From: Larix kaempferi
Taxonomy: Eukaryota > Streptophyta > Pinopsida > Pinales > Pinaceae
Assembly (NCBI GenBank): GCA_027924585.1
Contig: BSBM01000386.1
Span: 8,076,501 to 8,140,500 of the forward strand
Length of the DNA: 64,000 nucleotides
Reading direction: 5' to 3'
A program made the translations under genes and the position numbers. Under the pieces are notes generated by a model, which saw only the letters and a program-made list of their open reading frames with translations, was not told the origin of the DNA and did not search any database. Shown here one piece after another: positions 10,591 through 20,285 of the stretch; positions within the stretch are counted from its first letter, which is position 1; each line of letters starts with the position of its first letter.

Positions 10591-11448
10591 GAAAATCAAC
10601 GACTGCAATCGTAGGAGTTGGAGTTGAAGGCAATCCATAAGAATACCTCTGAGAAGCTTGCACTTTATGAGGCGCAAGACATCGACATCAAAAACGCAGT
10701 GGATGAGATTGCCCAGGAATTGCCGGCTTGCGAGATTCAACCAGACCTCCCTCTGGTTGCAAAAGTTCAAATTATTGGAGAAAGGGCGAAAACCCTAGAG
10801 CAATAAATAGTTGCTATGGCTGAAGGCCATAGAACCCAGATCGCTGAGCTAGAAGCTCGCGTTGCTGCGCAGTTTACGGATGATGCGCAGGTACAATTTG
10901 AAGCACTGAGCAGAGCTTCCACACAGATGAAAGATCGAATACAGGAAGCCAAGAACCTGATGAGACAAGCTATGGAAGCTTGGACGGAGCTTGAGAAGCT
11001 CCCTTTTAAAGTTGGTCTGTCAGAACAGGTGCAAGCTGCAGAACAGACTCTCACTGTTCTGACTGAAGAAGCTAAGGCCTTAACAGGCTTACCAAAAATG
11101 AAGAAAATGAGTGAAGTGCGCAGAATGCAGCAGCAACTGCACAAGCTCAGAACTGAAGATGAGAAGCTCACCAACAGCATTCAGCCATTCATGGATGAGT
11201 ATGCTGAAATCGTTGGTCAAGTCGAGGCAAAAATCAAAGAGATTGCTGAATCTCAAGAGGTGATCGATACCATCACTAAAGAAGCATCCACCGCAGAAAC
11301 GGTGCAGACAGCTATGGAGTGTATCGATGAATTAGACTCCGCTATTGCGCAGTGGAAGAAAACATTCGCGGAGACCCAAACACAAGCAGATGCGCAAATC
11401 AAGCGACCACACGCTAGTGCAAGTGGCTCGAGGGCGAGCCACAAGTGA
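10591..11448 (+). pseudogene. ORF3 C-terminal coiled coil, element A
   Basis: The ORF3 frame continues through TAG 10612-10614 and TAA 10804-10806, then is open for 210 codons from 10816 to the final TGA (11446-11448). The sequence is rich in Glu, Lys, Ala and Gln with heptad-like spacing of Leu/Ile/Val, so a long coiled coil is likely. Element C retains a coiled coil of similar length (about 54730-55990). The last codons read SGSRASHK and overlap a perfect 8-bp hairpin just before the polypurine tract. Both inner stops are one C-to-T change from Gln codons. Function unknown; an oligomerising or RNA-binding partner of Gag is conceivable but unproven. Confidence 0.6.
11423..11442 (+). promoter_or_regulatory. 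Hairpin at the end of ORF3, element A
   Basis: GTGGCTCG and CGAGCCAC pair perfectly over 8 bp around the loop AGGG. The hairpin covers the last ORF3 codons and lies some 10 nt before the polypurine tract. Element C has the related GTGACTCG GGGA TGAGCCAC at 55969-55988, where two pairs are weakened. Confidence 0.45.
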
Positions 11449-11460
11449 GTGTTAGGGGCC
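11449..11460 (+). other. Polypurine tract of element A (plus-strand primer)
   Basis: The short tract gttagggg directly precedes the 3' LTR start (TGTTGG) and is conserved in element C (gttaggggat before 56007). It would prime plus-strand synthesis. It is short and interrupted by pyrimidines, so its left limit is uncertain. Confidence 0.5.
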
Positions 11461-12893
11461 TGTTGGAGCCTAGGCCGTAGCTACGGTAAAGCTGCGAATT
11501 TTGGGGAAAAAGCACAAGTATGGAAGGAAAAGTGCAAATTTTGGGACAAGCACTAAGTTTTGGGTAAGAAGGAGACGGTGCACAGTACGGTGCCAGATGG
11601 ACAAGCTCAGCGAAGATCACGGACCGGAAATCAAGGAGCTCGCGCGCACGTCATAGAAGAATGAAGGTGGCTCAACTACCATAATAAATAAGGCGATGGA
11701 GTAGAGGGCTTAGCTACCCTCATTTAAAGGCTAAGTACAGAAGTTATGGTTGCTCGGATCAAGGAGGAGCAACGGACCAGAGCATTGAAGGCGAAGGACA
11801 AGCGTCCATACCCACAATCTGCGCCGAAAGTCAAGGAGCCTGCAGGAACCGGCGACATGACTACAAGCGGCGCCTACAGTACACCTAGCCATGTGCGTGG
11901 TTAGGGTTTTTGGGAATCACTGTTGGGAAAGGCCCACAGTTTTGTAAAGGTGTGACCGTCATGGCCACCTATATATATGTATACATGATAAGAAGAAGAG
12001 TTAGATACTTTTGGGATAGTTAGATGGTTAGAGTGTTCGATAGTCAGTCTCAAGGATAGATCCTGTGTTGATTATCCTTTGCTATGTTTTCTACCGAGTG
12101 TGTAGAACTAGAGTAAGAATCGGATAGCCGAGGAGCTAATACCTGAGTTGCCAGACAGTCTGAGTTGACGTCTGCGCCTTTGTAATCTCTGTAGAGAAGA
12201 GACTAGACTGAGAGAAGGGCTCCCAGCTGTGTGCGTGGAGTTTCCTGGAAGAATCTAAGGCTGCAGCTGTGTGCGCAGCATGTTGTATAACTCTATCATT
12301 TTCTGGTTAATATAACACTCCCGAGGATGTGGCTTCCCTCGAGGAGGTGAACTTTGCATATTTCTTCTTGTTATAATGTTTGCGTGAATGATTAACTGTT
12401 TAAGTTCATTACCTGTGTATACAAGACTCGTGCATTATCTTTGTGACTGAGTAAGTGAGTTTGGGAAGGACCCTTGATAGCTATAAGTGTTTTGACTGAA
12501 GAAGTGGTGGAGCACTGTCGCGGCAGCGATCGAGGAATGCGATACTGCGCTGGGCGCGCAGGGCGAAGAGGTACTTAACGCGTCGACACAAGGAATACTT
12601 GCCTTCTGCGCCAGAGAGGAGACTTGCGCAGCGGACCTGCTGTGGAAGGAAGCCGCGCAGTTGCGCCGAGGGGCCTGCGGGAAAGTCGGACCACCGACAT
12701 CTGAGGAACCGGAAGAGAAAGAACAATCTCCGCGTCACCAAGGTTAAGGAAATCTGATTCCTTAACCCCCCCATAGCCACTTCGGGTGAGACCTCGAGCT
12801 GCTGCGCAGCTCGTTGCCGAGAGGGCCAGTGCGCCAAGGGGTTTGTTGCTGCGCTTCATTAAAACCCGGGTCTGCCCAAGAAAGCAGCCAACA
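11461..12893 (+). repeat. 3' LTR of element A (1433 bp)
   Basis: Begins TGTTGGAGCC and ends GCAGCCAACA; bases 11761-12893 match 1-1133 without gaps and with about ten substitutions, nearly all transitions. It is weakly similar in layout to the LTRs of element C (same termini, dinucleotide run, agggccagtg near the end). TATA-like sequence at 11970-11978. Confidence 0.95.
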
Positions 12894-13357
12894 TGCCGTG
12901 AGCTTTTCACGGATGGTGGTAGGTTGGTCCTCCCATGCCAGTGAGTGTAAGTGCTGTGTGTGTGCATCTAGGTTGTGCTTCGTGATACTCTGTGGCTGTG
13001 GACAGGTTGTGCAGTAGCATGTAAAAGGTCCTGGGATCCGATAGGTTGAGCTGTGTGCTCGTAATCAGTCCTGGGATGCTCTTTCGAGGTTTTGTGACGC
13101 ATGTAATAAGTCCTGAGGATTCCACAGTATGGACAGTGATGACGAAGACCTGCAGGTGGTGGGCCTACATCCAGTATGAAAAAGGACTGGATCTATAGAA
13201 CTTCCTATGACGAGTAGATTTAGAGATTGATTGAGATAATAGTAGCAGTGACGATGACAATGACTCGATGACGATTATCCAGTGATGATGATCCAGAGAA
13301 GAAGACTTGTGCTAGAAGACCTATGTCGAGAAATACCTTCCTAGTTAAGAGGGAGTG
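12894..13357 (+). other. Unassigned tail of an older copia-like element
   Basis: No open frame of note. The stretch contains several gatgacgat-like repeats (13130-13280) and ends with ctagttaagagggag, which resembles the purine tract of copia elements just before their 3' LTR. Element A inserted into or beside it. It is probably non-coding 3' sequence of that older element. Confidence 0.35.
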
Positions 13358-13524
13358 TTGATGTATATGTAACTTCGTAATGTATTTCATATATGTATAT
13401 TGTACTCCTATAGAGATGGTATTATTCCTCTATACAGAAGTGTTTGTATTCCTATAGAGATGTTATTATTCCTCTATATGGAAGTGTCATCATTTATATT
13501 GTAAGTGTCGTAACTTATACTTGA

Positions 13525-13660
13525 TGGGTTATTAGACCACCTTGTTGGGGTCGGCCCTGTATAAGTCATGTGGGTCAAAGGGTTATTAGACCACCCTATT
13601 GGGGGTCAGCCATGTGGGTCAAAGGTATTAGACCACCCTATTGGGTGTCGGCCCAGTTAG
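13525..13660 (+). repeat. Tandem repeat of about 50 bp in the copia-like LTR
   Basis: Three imperfect units share ttattagaccaccctattggg, a ggtc-gcc segment and catgtgggtcaaagg. They lie upstream of the TATA box, where LTR enhancers often sit. A second two-copy array is at about 13400-13490. Confidence 0.6.
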
Positions 13661-13723
13661 CTTTGTGTTATGTGGTTAAGTTGAGGCCGACCTAGTAAAG
13701 GTTATTAGGCAAGTCAAGTCAAG

Positions 13724-13731
13724 TATAAATA
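13724..13731 (+). promoter_or_regulatory. TATA box of the copia-like LTR
   Basis: TATAAATA in a GC-moderate context about 370 bp into the LTR, followed some 30 nt later by a plausible start region. Assignment rests on motif and position only. Confidence 0.5.
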
Positions 13732-13990
13732 AAGTGCGGTAGGCACTCTATTTCATCATTCTATTCTCTCACACACTCTTTGGAGAGTGGCGCACTTGTG
13801 GAGGAGGAAAAGCTGCTGCTAGGAGATGTCTATCTCTTATGCTTGGGTTGTATCATTTCTCTATCTATCTCCGAGGAAGTTATTGGGGTTTTTCACCTTT
13901 ATGGTTTTCCCCAAGTAAACTCTGTGTCTCTTGTGTGCTTGCATTATTGTGTCCATGATTGATATACTATAGATATGCTGTACATGTTGT

Positions 13991-15024
13991 TCTCTCAGTT
14001 AAGATTCCAGATCAGATTGAAGTAAATTCTGAAAAATTAACAATCGCTAGATTTTTCAAATAACTTTTCAACATCTTTCAACTAAATTATAAATAAAGCC
14101 ATGACAATATCACTCATAATTAAAAATTCAATGCTAATTTCAAATATCTTATTTTCTTATTAATAAAACACATTACAATTGCATGGAAGTCAACAAAAAA
14201 ATATTTCATACAAAAAATTATTACATTATTTGTACCCACCTTATACAATCTAAGAAATATAGTTACATCATTCATAGTAAATCATATAAACTAAGAAACA
14301 TATAAATGATTCATAACTATTTGGAATATCATATGTAAGTTCAAACACTCATTTAGAGTTACTATACAAAAATCATATTAATAAAAAAACATATAAAATG
14401 TTTGAAACAATTATTTAATTTCATTTATGTATTTTAAGACACTATTAAAATTTGAACTATCATATATATATGATCGATGTTTTTCTCTATTATCAACGAG
14501 TATACTTTCAGAGTCTTCCTTTGCACCCAATGATTCAAATGTTAGAATTGTTTTGGATATATGACAAGGTTCACTAGACTCCCTTTATTCAACTATTCCT
14601 TGTGCCAAAAACCTCTTGATAATCCCTATAGCCTTGGAATGAAGGGTGCCCCTCTGTCACATGGAAGTCATAAACAAGTAATGTCAATTTATATTTTGAC
14701 CCCTTCTTTTTCGCTTTATATTGATATGTTTTTTAGTACAACTTTGGATTTTATAAACCATTAAATGAATGTGTATATCTTGCATACCAATGTACTTCAA
14801 TCGCTATACGTTTTTCATTTATCTATTGATCTTCATAACTTTTGTAATCCAAAACAAAGAACCGCATGGATCTTTAGTTGCTAATATAAAAGTCTTGAAC
14901 CCTCTTTAATATCTCATATCGGGCCCTTGTGTCTTCCATATCTTCCCAATGTGCAAATGATCTTTTAGACCCAATATACATTTCTTTTTCCTGTGGTCGT
15001 GAAGAGTCAATAACACCTTGAGAT
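13991..15024. other. AT-rich DNA without recognised features
   Basis: Strongly AT-rich with short poly-A and poly-T runs. No frame longer than 67 codons has protein character and no repeat boundary was recognised. It is the left flank of element C. Confidence 0.6.
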
Positions 15025-15776
15025 TGTTGGGCGCAGCCCAAGTAAAGCAATTTTTAGAAACAATGTACAGTTAGGTGAGGTCTTCCTTTGACCAATTTTG
15101 GAGATAAGCGACTCCGCAATTCCCGGCCAGAGGGTATGGAGTGAAGTACAGTCGATAGGAAAAGAACCTGTCTCCGTAGTAAAGGTGAATTACTAAGGAC
15201 AACCAGAGGTGGTTGAAGTAGTTAAAGACCAAGCGACGACCTGATTGCTACAGGAGAAGAAAGTAAAGAAGCGGAATGGTGTAAAGGACACGCCACTGCA
15301 GAAGTCAGAACTACGCTTGTCAGAGAAGATTCAGAGTCAGAAGAAGTGGCGCCGAAGGGACAACTAAGTAAAAGCTATGCATGGTATATAGGAGAACCAC
15401 AAGGTTTTTGGGTTTAAGGGTACTATGGGGGTTTCCCATAGTTATTGTAATATGTGACCTTCGGGCACATATATATATATATGGGTATTGTTGTACAAGG
15501 AAGGGTTGTTGGTCTTTTGTTTAGACAACCAAGTGTTGTAACTGTTTTGGATTGTATATTTAGATTGAGAGAGAACAGACTCTACAATTGAGTTCGTAGA
15601 GATTTGATTGTAGAGAAGAGTCTGTAGCTAAGTGCGAAGCCTGGAACTATTACTCTTCCAAGTAATATAATAACAGTTCCTGTGGACGTAGCTCTCGCCT
15701 GGGGGGTGAACCACGTAGATCTGTGTGCTATGTGTCAGTTTATGGCATGTTTTGAGTTCATGTTCTTATATGTTTA

Positions 15777-16547
15777 TGTGAAAATCCTCACAGCAGATCT
15801 AAGAGATGATGTATCTCACAAGAGAATAATTATGATTAAGCAAGAAAATAGAAGAAGAGTGATACATGCAGTATAATGAGAAACAGAATAATATGGTACA
15901 GTAGAACTCAGATAGAAGCAATAATACTTCGGTCATACTAATTAATTAATCACAGTATGGACAAATAAATAGTACAATGGTAGAGAGGATTCGAATGCCT
16001 AAGGTGGCAATTCGAATTAGCCTCTCAGAGTGATCATAAGATCAATAGAGTGTCATCGGAGCACAACTAGGTGTCCTCATGATCATTGGAGCGCAACTGG
16101 AAGTCTTCATCATCATCAGTGGAGTCATCAATGCTCAAGTAATTGTCAACCATCAGTCAAACTAACTCTGGTAGGTGTAACTGAGTGTAACTCAATGTAA
16201 CTGAGTGTAACTGAATGTAACTGAATGTAACTGAGTGTAACTGAGTGTAACTAAGTGTAACTGAGTGTAACTCACTGTAACTGAGTGACAACTAGACTGG
16301 TAGGTGAAGGAGGGTGAGTTGCTCCCTAAAATCAAGGAAGAAGGGCGCATTAAGCAACTGGAGGGCTAAAACTGAATAGTGAGAAGCTCCTGGGGGCTGG
16401 CTAACTGAGGGCTAGGTGATGGACTGATGACTGGGATGCATGCAAACCCTAGAATGCATGCAAACCCTAAAAGGTGCATGCATGACTAAAAATGTAAATG
16501 ATCAAAATACTGGTGGGACTAGGATGGAGTATAGGAATATCCTAACA
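15777..16547 (-). mobile_element. Solo LTR of a copia-like family, reverse orientation, in element C 5' LTR
   Basis: Flanked by a perfect GTTTA target duplication (15772-15776, 16548-16552); the empty site in the 3' LTR (about 59640-59660) reads straight through. Read on the minus strand it starts TGTTAGGATAT and shares the layout of the 705-bp LTR at 56584: repeated gggtttgcatgcat, a cccagtca block, cactcagttacac, gattcgaat-type sequence. It is therefore a diverged member of the same family, reduced to one LTR by recombination. The open frame at 15682-15876 crosses its border and is accidental. Confidence 0.85.
16175..16285 (-). repeat. Decamer tandem repeat inside the solo LTR
   Basis: About eleven units of gtgtaactga, with a, c or g at the first base and small changes. 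On the minus strand it reads as repeated cactcagtta, which occurs only as scattered single copies in the related LTR at 56584, so the array expanded in this copy or subfamily. Confidence 0.85.
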
Positions 16548-16956
16548 GTTTATGTATTTGCTTTCATGTATATGAAAATGGGAATCATATGTTAAGTAAC
16601 CGGAACACATGTGTATGAATATTACGAAGTAACACTAAGTATGATGAATGTGTAGTTAACCAGTAAAGATAACAATGATTCAACGCAGTTCTGTAGGCTG
16701 TTGGTAATTGCGAAGTGCGAAGTCATCTATTTATATAGTCATGTTAAGTATATGTTAAGAAGGGATATGCTGCAAGGCTGCATACGACATCCACGCATCA
16801 CCAAGGTTACAAAAACCTGATTCTGTACCCCCCCATACTTCGCTTTGGGTGAGACGTCAATCTGTTTACAGGTTGATGCTGAAAGGGCCAGTGAAAGTGG
16901 TTTTGTTGTGTCTACAATAACTCCACCGAACCTAGGTCAGTCCAAGCAGACCAACA

Positions 16957-17093
16957 AATGGTTCTGTTTCCACGCTACACATAGGGCAATCTGACAAATG
17001 GTTCCGTTACCGACTTTGGACTTGTCATGCCAATGATGTGCGATATTGATGTGAAACTCAGAGAGAAGTGAACCAACAAATGGTTCTGTTGCA
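16957..17093 (+). other. Primer-binding region of element C with three PBS-like sites
   Basis: aatggttctg follows the LTR end at once (TGG at 16959). Further aacaaatggtt or gacaaatggtt sites have TGG at 16999 and 17081. The best match to the site in A is the middle one (TGGTTCCGTTACC). Spacing differs from A (40 and 82 bp), but presence of three sites is shared. Confidence 0.6.
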
Positions 17094-17123
17094 TACATTG
17101 GATTGTTGTATTGGTGATGTGTT

Positions 17124-17620
17124 ATGTTGATGTGGAATCCAAAGAAGAGTGAAATACAAAATTGGGTTAGTCAAACAAAATGCGAGTTTGCGAAGAAAGA
17201 AAACAAACATCCCAGGCTTACTACAGAACAATGGCTACAGAGGCATATATTTACAGAGTTGCACGAAGTTTTCTTCGCATATTTTTCTAACGAGGTATTT
17301 GAGTGGATATTTGGGGTAGCTGAAAGAAAAGACTGTTTCCAGGGTGAAGAACCTACAGTTTGGAATCTAGAGTTGATTCAAAGGATTAATGGGATTAATA
17401 ACCATATTTCAAGAGCAGTAGAATTTTTCCGGATAGCTTGTTGGAAGGCTATATTACAAATTTTTCTGTGGACACTTTGAAGTCTTACAACGCAACCGAA
17501 TGATACTTTTTCCAAGGATTTAGAGGTAAGTACCTGAAAAACCTGATTTTATGCATTAAAATGCTATTAGCTGAAATCTGTGTCTTAAGAATGCAGTCAG
17601 ATTCCTAGGGTTTGAGTCTG
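17124..17620 (+). pseudogene. ORF1 remnant, element C
   Basis: The first 118 codons (17124-17480) align with ORF1 of A: WNP near the start, W-LQR-IFTELHEVFF, and NNHISRAVEF. A frameshift around 17430 and stops end the frame; traces of the last third (FQ, KYLKNL, IKMLL) continue to about 17580 in another frame. It gives the main evidence that ORF1 is a real gene of this family. Confidence 0.7.
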
Positions 17621-17622
17621 TA

Positions 17623-19208
17623 ATGTTCAGAAACACAGATAGTGACACAGATGAAGACATAGGCATTTTGCGTAGTGGAAAAAGATATAAATTTAACACT
17701 AGAAAGAGATCTCATGAAGTTGAACCTCATACATTCCTAGAAACTGAGTTAGGAAGTGATAGAAACTCATCTCAAGCTGAGTTTGACAGTGAGACATAAC
17801 TTAGACATATTGGCTATCAGCCTATCACTCCGCAGAAACCTATACCTGTTGAAAAGGATAGTCCTAGTTCGCAGAACACTAGTAGAAGTAATACTACAAG
17901 AACAAGCACAAAGAATCAGCCGAGTGGTGGTATACCTCAACCATTTCACTCCGCAGGAAGTACTGTAGTATTTCAGAATCCTACACCTCCTAGAAGAAGA
18001 ATGGTAGAAGACATAAAGCTACCTGTTTATAAAGGAATTGGTTTAGAATATCCAGAGCAATATTGGTTTCTCTTTGATGCGGTTTGGAATGTTAAACAAG
18101 TACAAGACGATGCTATAAATCAAGATCAACTAGTCACCACATTCAAAGACAGAGCTTTAACATGGTTCATGAAATATTTTGTTGGACAAAACAAAACACT
18201 AGTTGATATCAGAACTGCATTGATTAGAGAATTTAAGAAGCCTAAATCAGAATCTCAATGCATTACAGAGCTAAAAGAGATAAAATAGAAACCTAATGAT
18301 ATTGTGTGAGAATTTGATCAGAAATTCAAAGCCTTGTTGGATCAAGTTATCTTTGAGATAGTACCGCAACATCACCAATATTGCTTTATCACTGCGTTGT
18401 TGCCACACATTAGATTACCATTGATGCAACAGAAGTTCACCTCGCAAGCATAAGCATTAGAAATTGCGATGAAACTAGAAGCTTCACCCATAGGAGAAAC
18501 TAGCGCAGGAATGGTACAGATACAAACACAGCTAACAAACCTGACATTACAGTTATAGGATATACGAAAAGGAAAAGAAGTAAGAGAAGAGGTTTGGTGC
18601 ACTAAATGTAAAGCAAAAGGACACTCCAAGGAACATTGTCCTATATTCAGAGATTACCTCGCTAGTGGGGCACCGAATCTATTAAATCAACCTCAAGGAA
18701 CATGGTGCGAAATTTTTCGATGCAAAGGACATCAACCGAAGGACTGTTACCTACTTTAGAAGTATGTACAGACACCAAAGAACCTGTAGTACACATTTTG
18801 TAAGTCAGTTGGCCATGATGATACCAACTGTAGAGCATATGAACTTATGATATAAAGAAAACATAATGTCTACAGAGTCCAAGGAAAAGCACAGAACAAT
18901 AATGAGAATGCGCAGTATGATCAAGGTACATACAGAGGACGTGGGGAAGAGGACACAATATTGGCCAAGGATGACGAAGAGGTTAGAATGTCTTCTATAA
19001 CTGCGCTCAACCTGGACATTTGGCAAGAGATTGTCAGAACCCATGCACTTCTTGTAAGTATTGTAAATCCTATGACCATGTCATTGAAGCATGTCCCATT
19101 TTTCTAGGCAAAATGAAAGAAAAAAGACCAGAAGGACATAACCAGAATATTCAGATGATCGCAGCCGATAAAAGAAACAAAGATCGCAACGTCCATGTTG
19201 TGACGTGA
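17623..19208 (+). pseudogene. gag: Gag remnant, element C
   Basis: Starts at ATG 17623 and aligns with Gag of A throughout: SGKRYK near the start, YPEQYWFLFDAVW, LTWFMKYF, FKKPKSESQCITELKEIK and zinc knuckles (WCTKCKAKGHSKEHC at 18597 on, further ones to 19100). Stops include TAG 18286, TGA 18307, TAA 18451 and TAG 18757; at these sites A has CAG, TGG, CAA and CAG, so each is a single transition. A frameshift near 18950 moves the last knuckles (19020-19100) to another frame. Confidence 0.85.
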
Positions 19209-20285
19209 AATGGAGATTTGACTGGAGATGATAGAAAAAATGAAGCTTCGACTTCTAATAATTATGTAAATGGATTAAATCCTACTGATGGGGATTGGGT
19301 GAGAAAAGTAGTTGGGAAGAAACCTGTATTTGACCCTAGCATAGAAAAAGAAGTATTCATGGAAGCAAGAAAATAATTTTAGGACTCAGGAGCTTCGACC
19401 GTAAGGATCCCTTTGCGAAGTGCACAAACACCTGTAATGGGTATTCCATCCTTGTATGATGGATCATGAGCTTCGCTAGAGTAGACAAGTCTTGTAACAC
19501 AGTTTCTACAGAGCTGCATAAAACTGCTAAGGCATGAGCACGCCTTAGGAAAAATACAAAACGTATTGGGATACTATGAACACCGTAGTACAATGAACAA
19601 CGCACATAGAGCAGTTAATCACATTAAGAACCATAAGAGAACACGAAGAGAAATGAGGCTAAATGCGCAAATTAGATATTTTTAAATGAACCAGGTCATT
19701 CTTGACTTAGGCTTAGAGGTGAACGTCCTAACAAAACAAACATGGGAGCAAATGGGGAAACCAAAGTTATATTGGTCTCCTATACAGGTGATAGTAGCTA
19801 ACCAACATAAGGTTATACCTTTTGGGAGATTGTCAAGCGTTCCTATTAACATTGATGGAGTGCGAAGTAAAGTAGACTTTGAGGTCATTGAGATCATATA
19901 TGACAATAATCCTTATCCTGCATTATTAGGAATTGACTGGGAAATTGATAACCTCAAAATTATCAACTTGAAGAAAAAACAAATGATATTCGAAGGACAA
20001 GATATCAGGGTTATCTCACCCTTGGATCCTTCACAAGGAACAAGGTACATTGAGCCAATAAGAGAAGAATACAGAGCTCAGGAACTTGATAACATCTACA
20101 ATATGACAGTTAACCAAGCAGATTATGTTAATCCTATAGAGAATGGAACATTAAGTTGGAGATGTGACAGTTCTTGCATATCAGAACCAGATGCAGGATT
20201 GGAAAACTGGCAAAGCAGAATGCATGAAGTATCAGTTAGAAGATGTGCGAAGATAACAAAGTCACTCCGCTGGATTGGAACATAG
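19209..20285 (+). pseudogene. pol: Protease remnant, element C
   Basis: The best part is 19686-20285, 199 codons without a stop, matching A: LDLGLEVNVLTKQTWEQMG (the catalytic Asp kept, Ser of DLGS changed to Leu), LLGIDW, ISPLDPSQGTRYIEPI and W-RCDSSC. At the last motif C reads Arg where A has TGA. Between 19209 and 19685 the frame is disrupted. Confidence 0.8.

Larger units (their letters stand above)
1..12893 (+). mobile_element. Element A: Ty3/gypsy (Athila/Tat-like) LTR retrotransposon, left end cut off by window
   Basis: Two long direct repeats (1-1133 and 11461-12893, offset exactly 11760 with no indels) bracket a primer site, ORF1, gag, protease, RT-RNaseH-integrase, a long third ORF and a purine tract. 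Complete length would be about 13.2 kb, typical of Athila-like elements with a third ORF. The 3' LTR starts TGTTGG and ends CCAACA, a 6-bp terminal inverted repeat. About ten substitutions by eye separate the LTRs, nearly all transitions, so insertion is recent. The expected 5-bp target duplication (12894-12898, tgccg) cannot be checked because the left flank lies outside the window. No chromodomain is seen after the integrase. Lineage is inferred from RT motifs and layout, not from a tree. Confidence 0.93.
13358..13990 (+). repeat. Probable copia-type LTR, right end uncertain
   Basis: TGTTGATGTATATG follows a purine tract, as at a copia 3' LTR start. The stretch has promoter features: a TATAAATA box at 13724-13731, then a transcribed-like region up to ccaagtaaactctgtgtctc, a pattern common near copia LTR ends. 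Inside are two tandem arrays, about 50-bp units with ctatagagatg-ttattattcctctata (13400-13490) and units with ttattagaccacc-ttggggtcgg (13525-13660, three copies). A clear CA end and target duplication were not found, so it may be truncated. Confidence 0.5.
15025..16956 (+). repeat. 5' LTR of element C, interrupted by a solo LTR
   Basis: Matches the 3' LTR at both ends (for example agtaaagcaa, cagaggg-tatgg, agggccagtga). The insert 15777-16547 plus its GTTTA duplication splits it. A (AT)n run at about 15466-15482 stands where the 3' LTR has a (CA)n run. Divergence between the two LTRs is far higher than in A. Confidence 0.88.

Noticed and set aside
13991-15024. Possible MITE or promoter in AT-rich DNA
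   Set aside because: No terminal inverted repeats or target duplication could be identified by eye.
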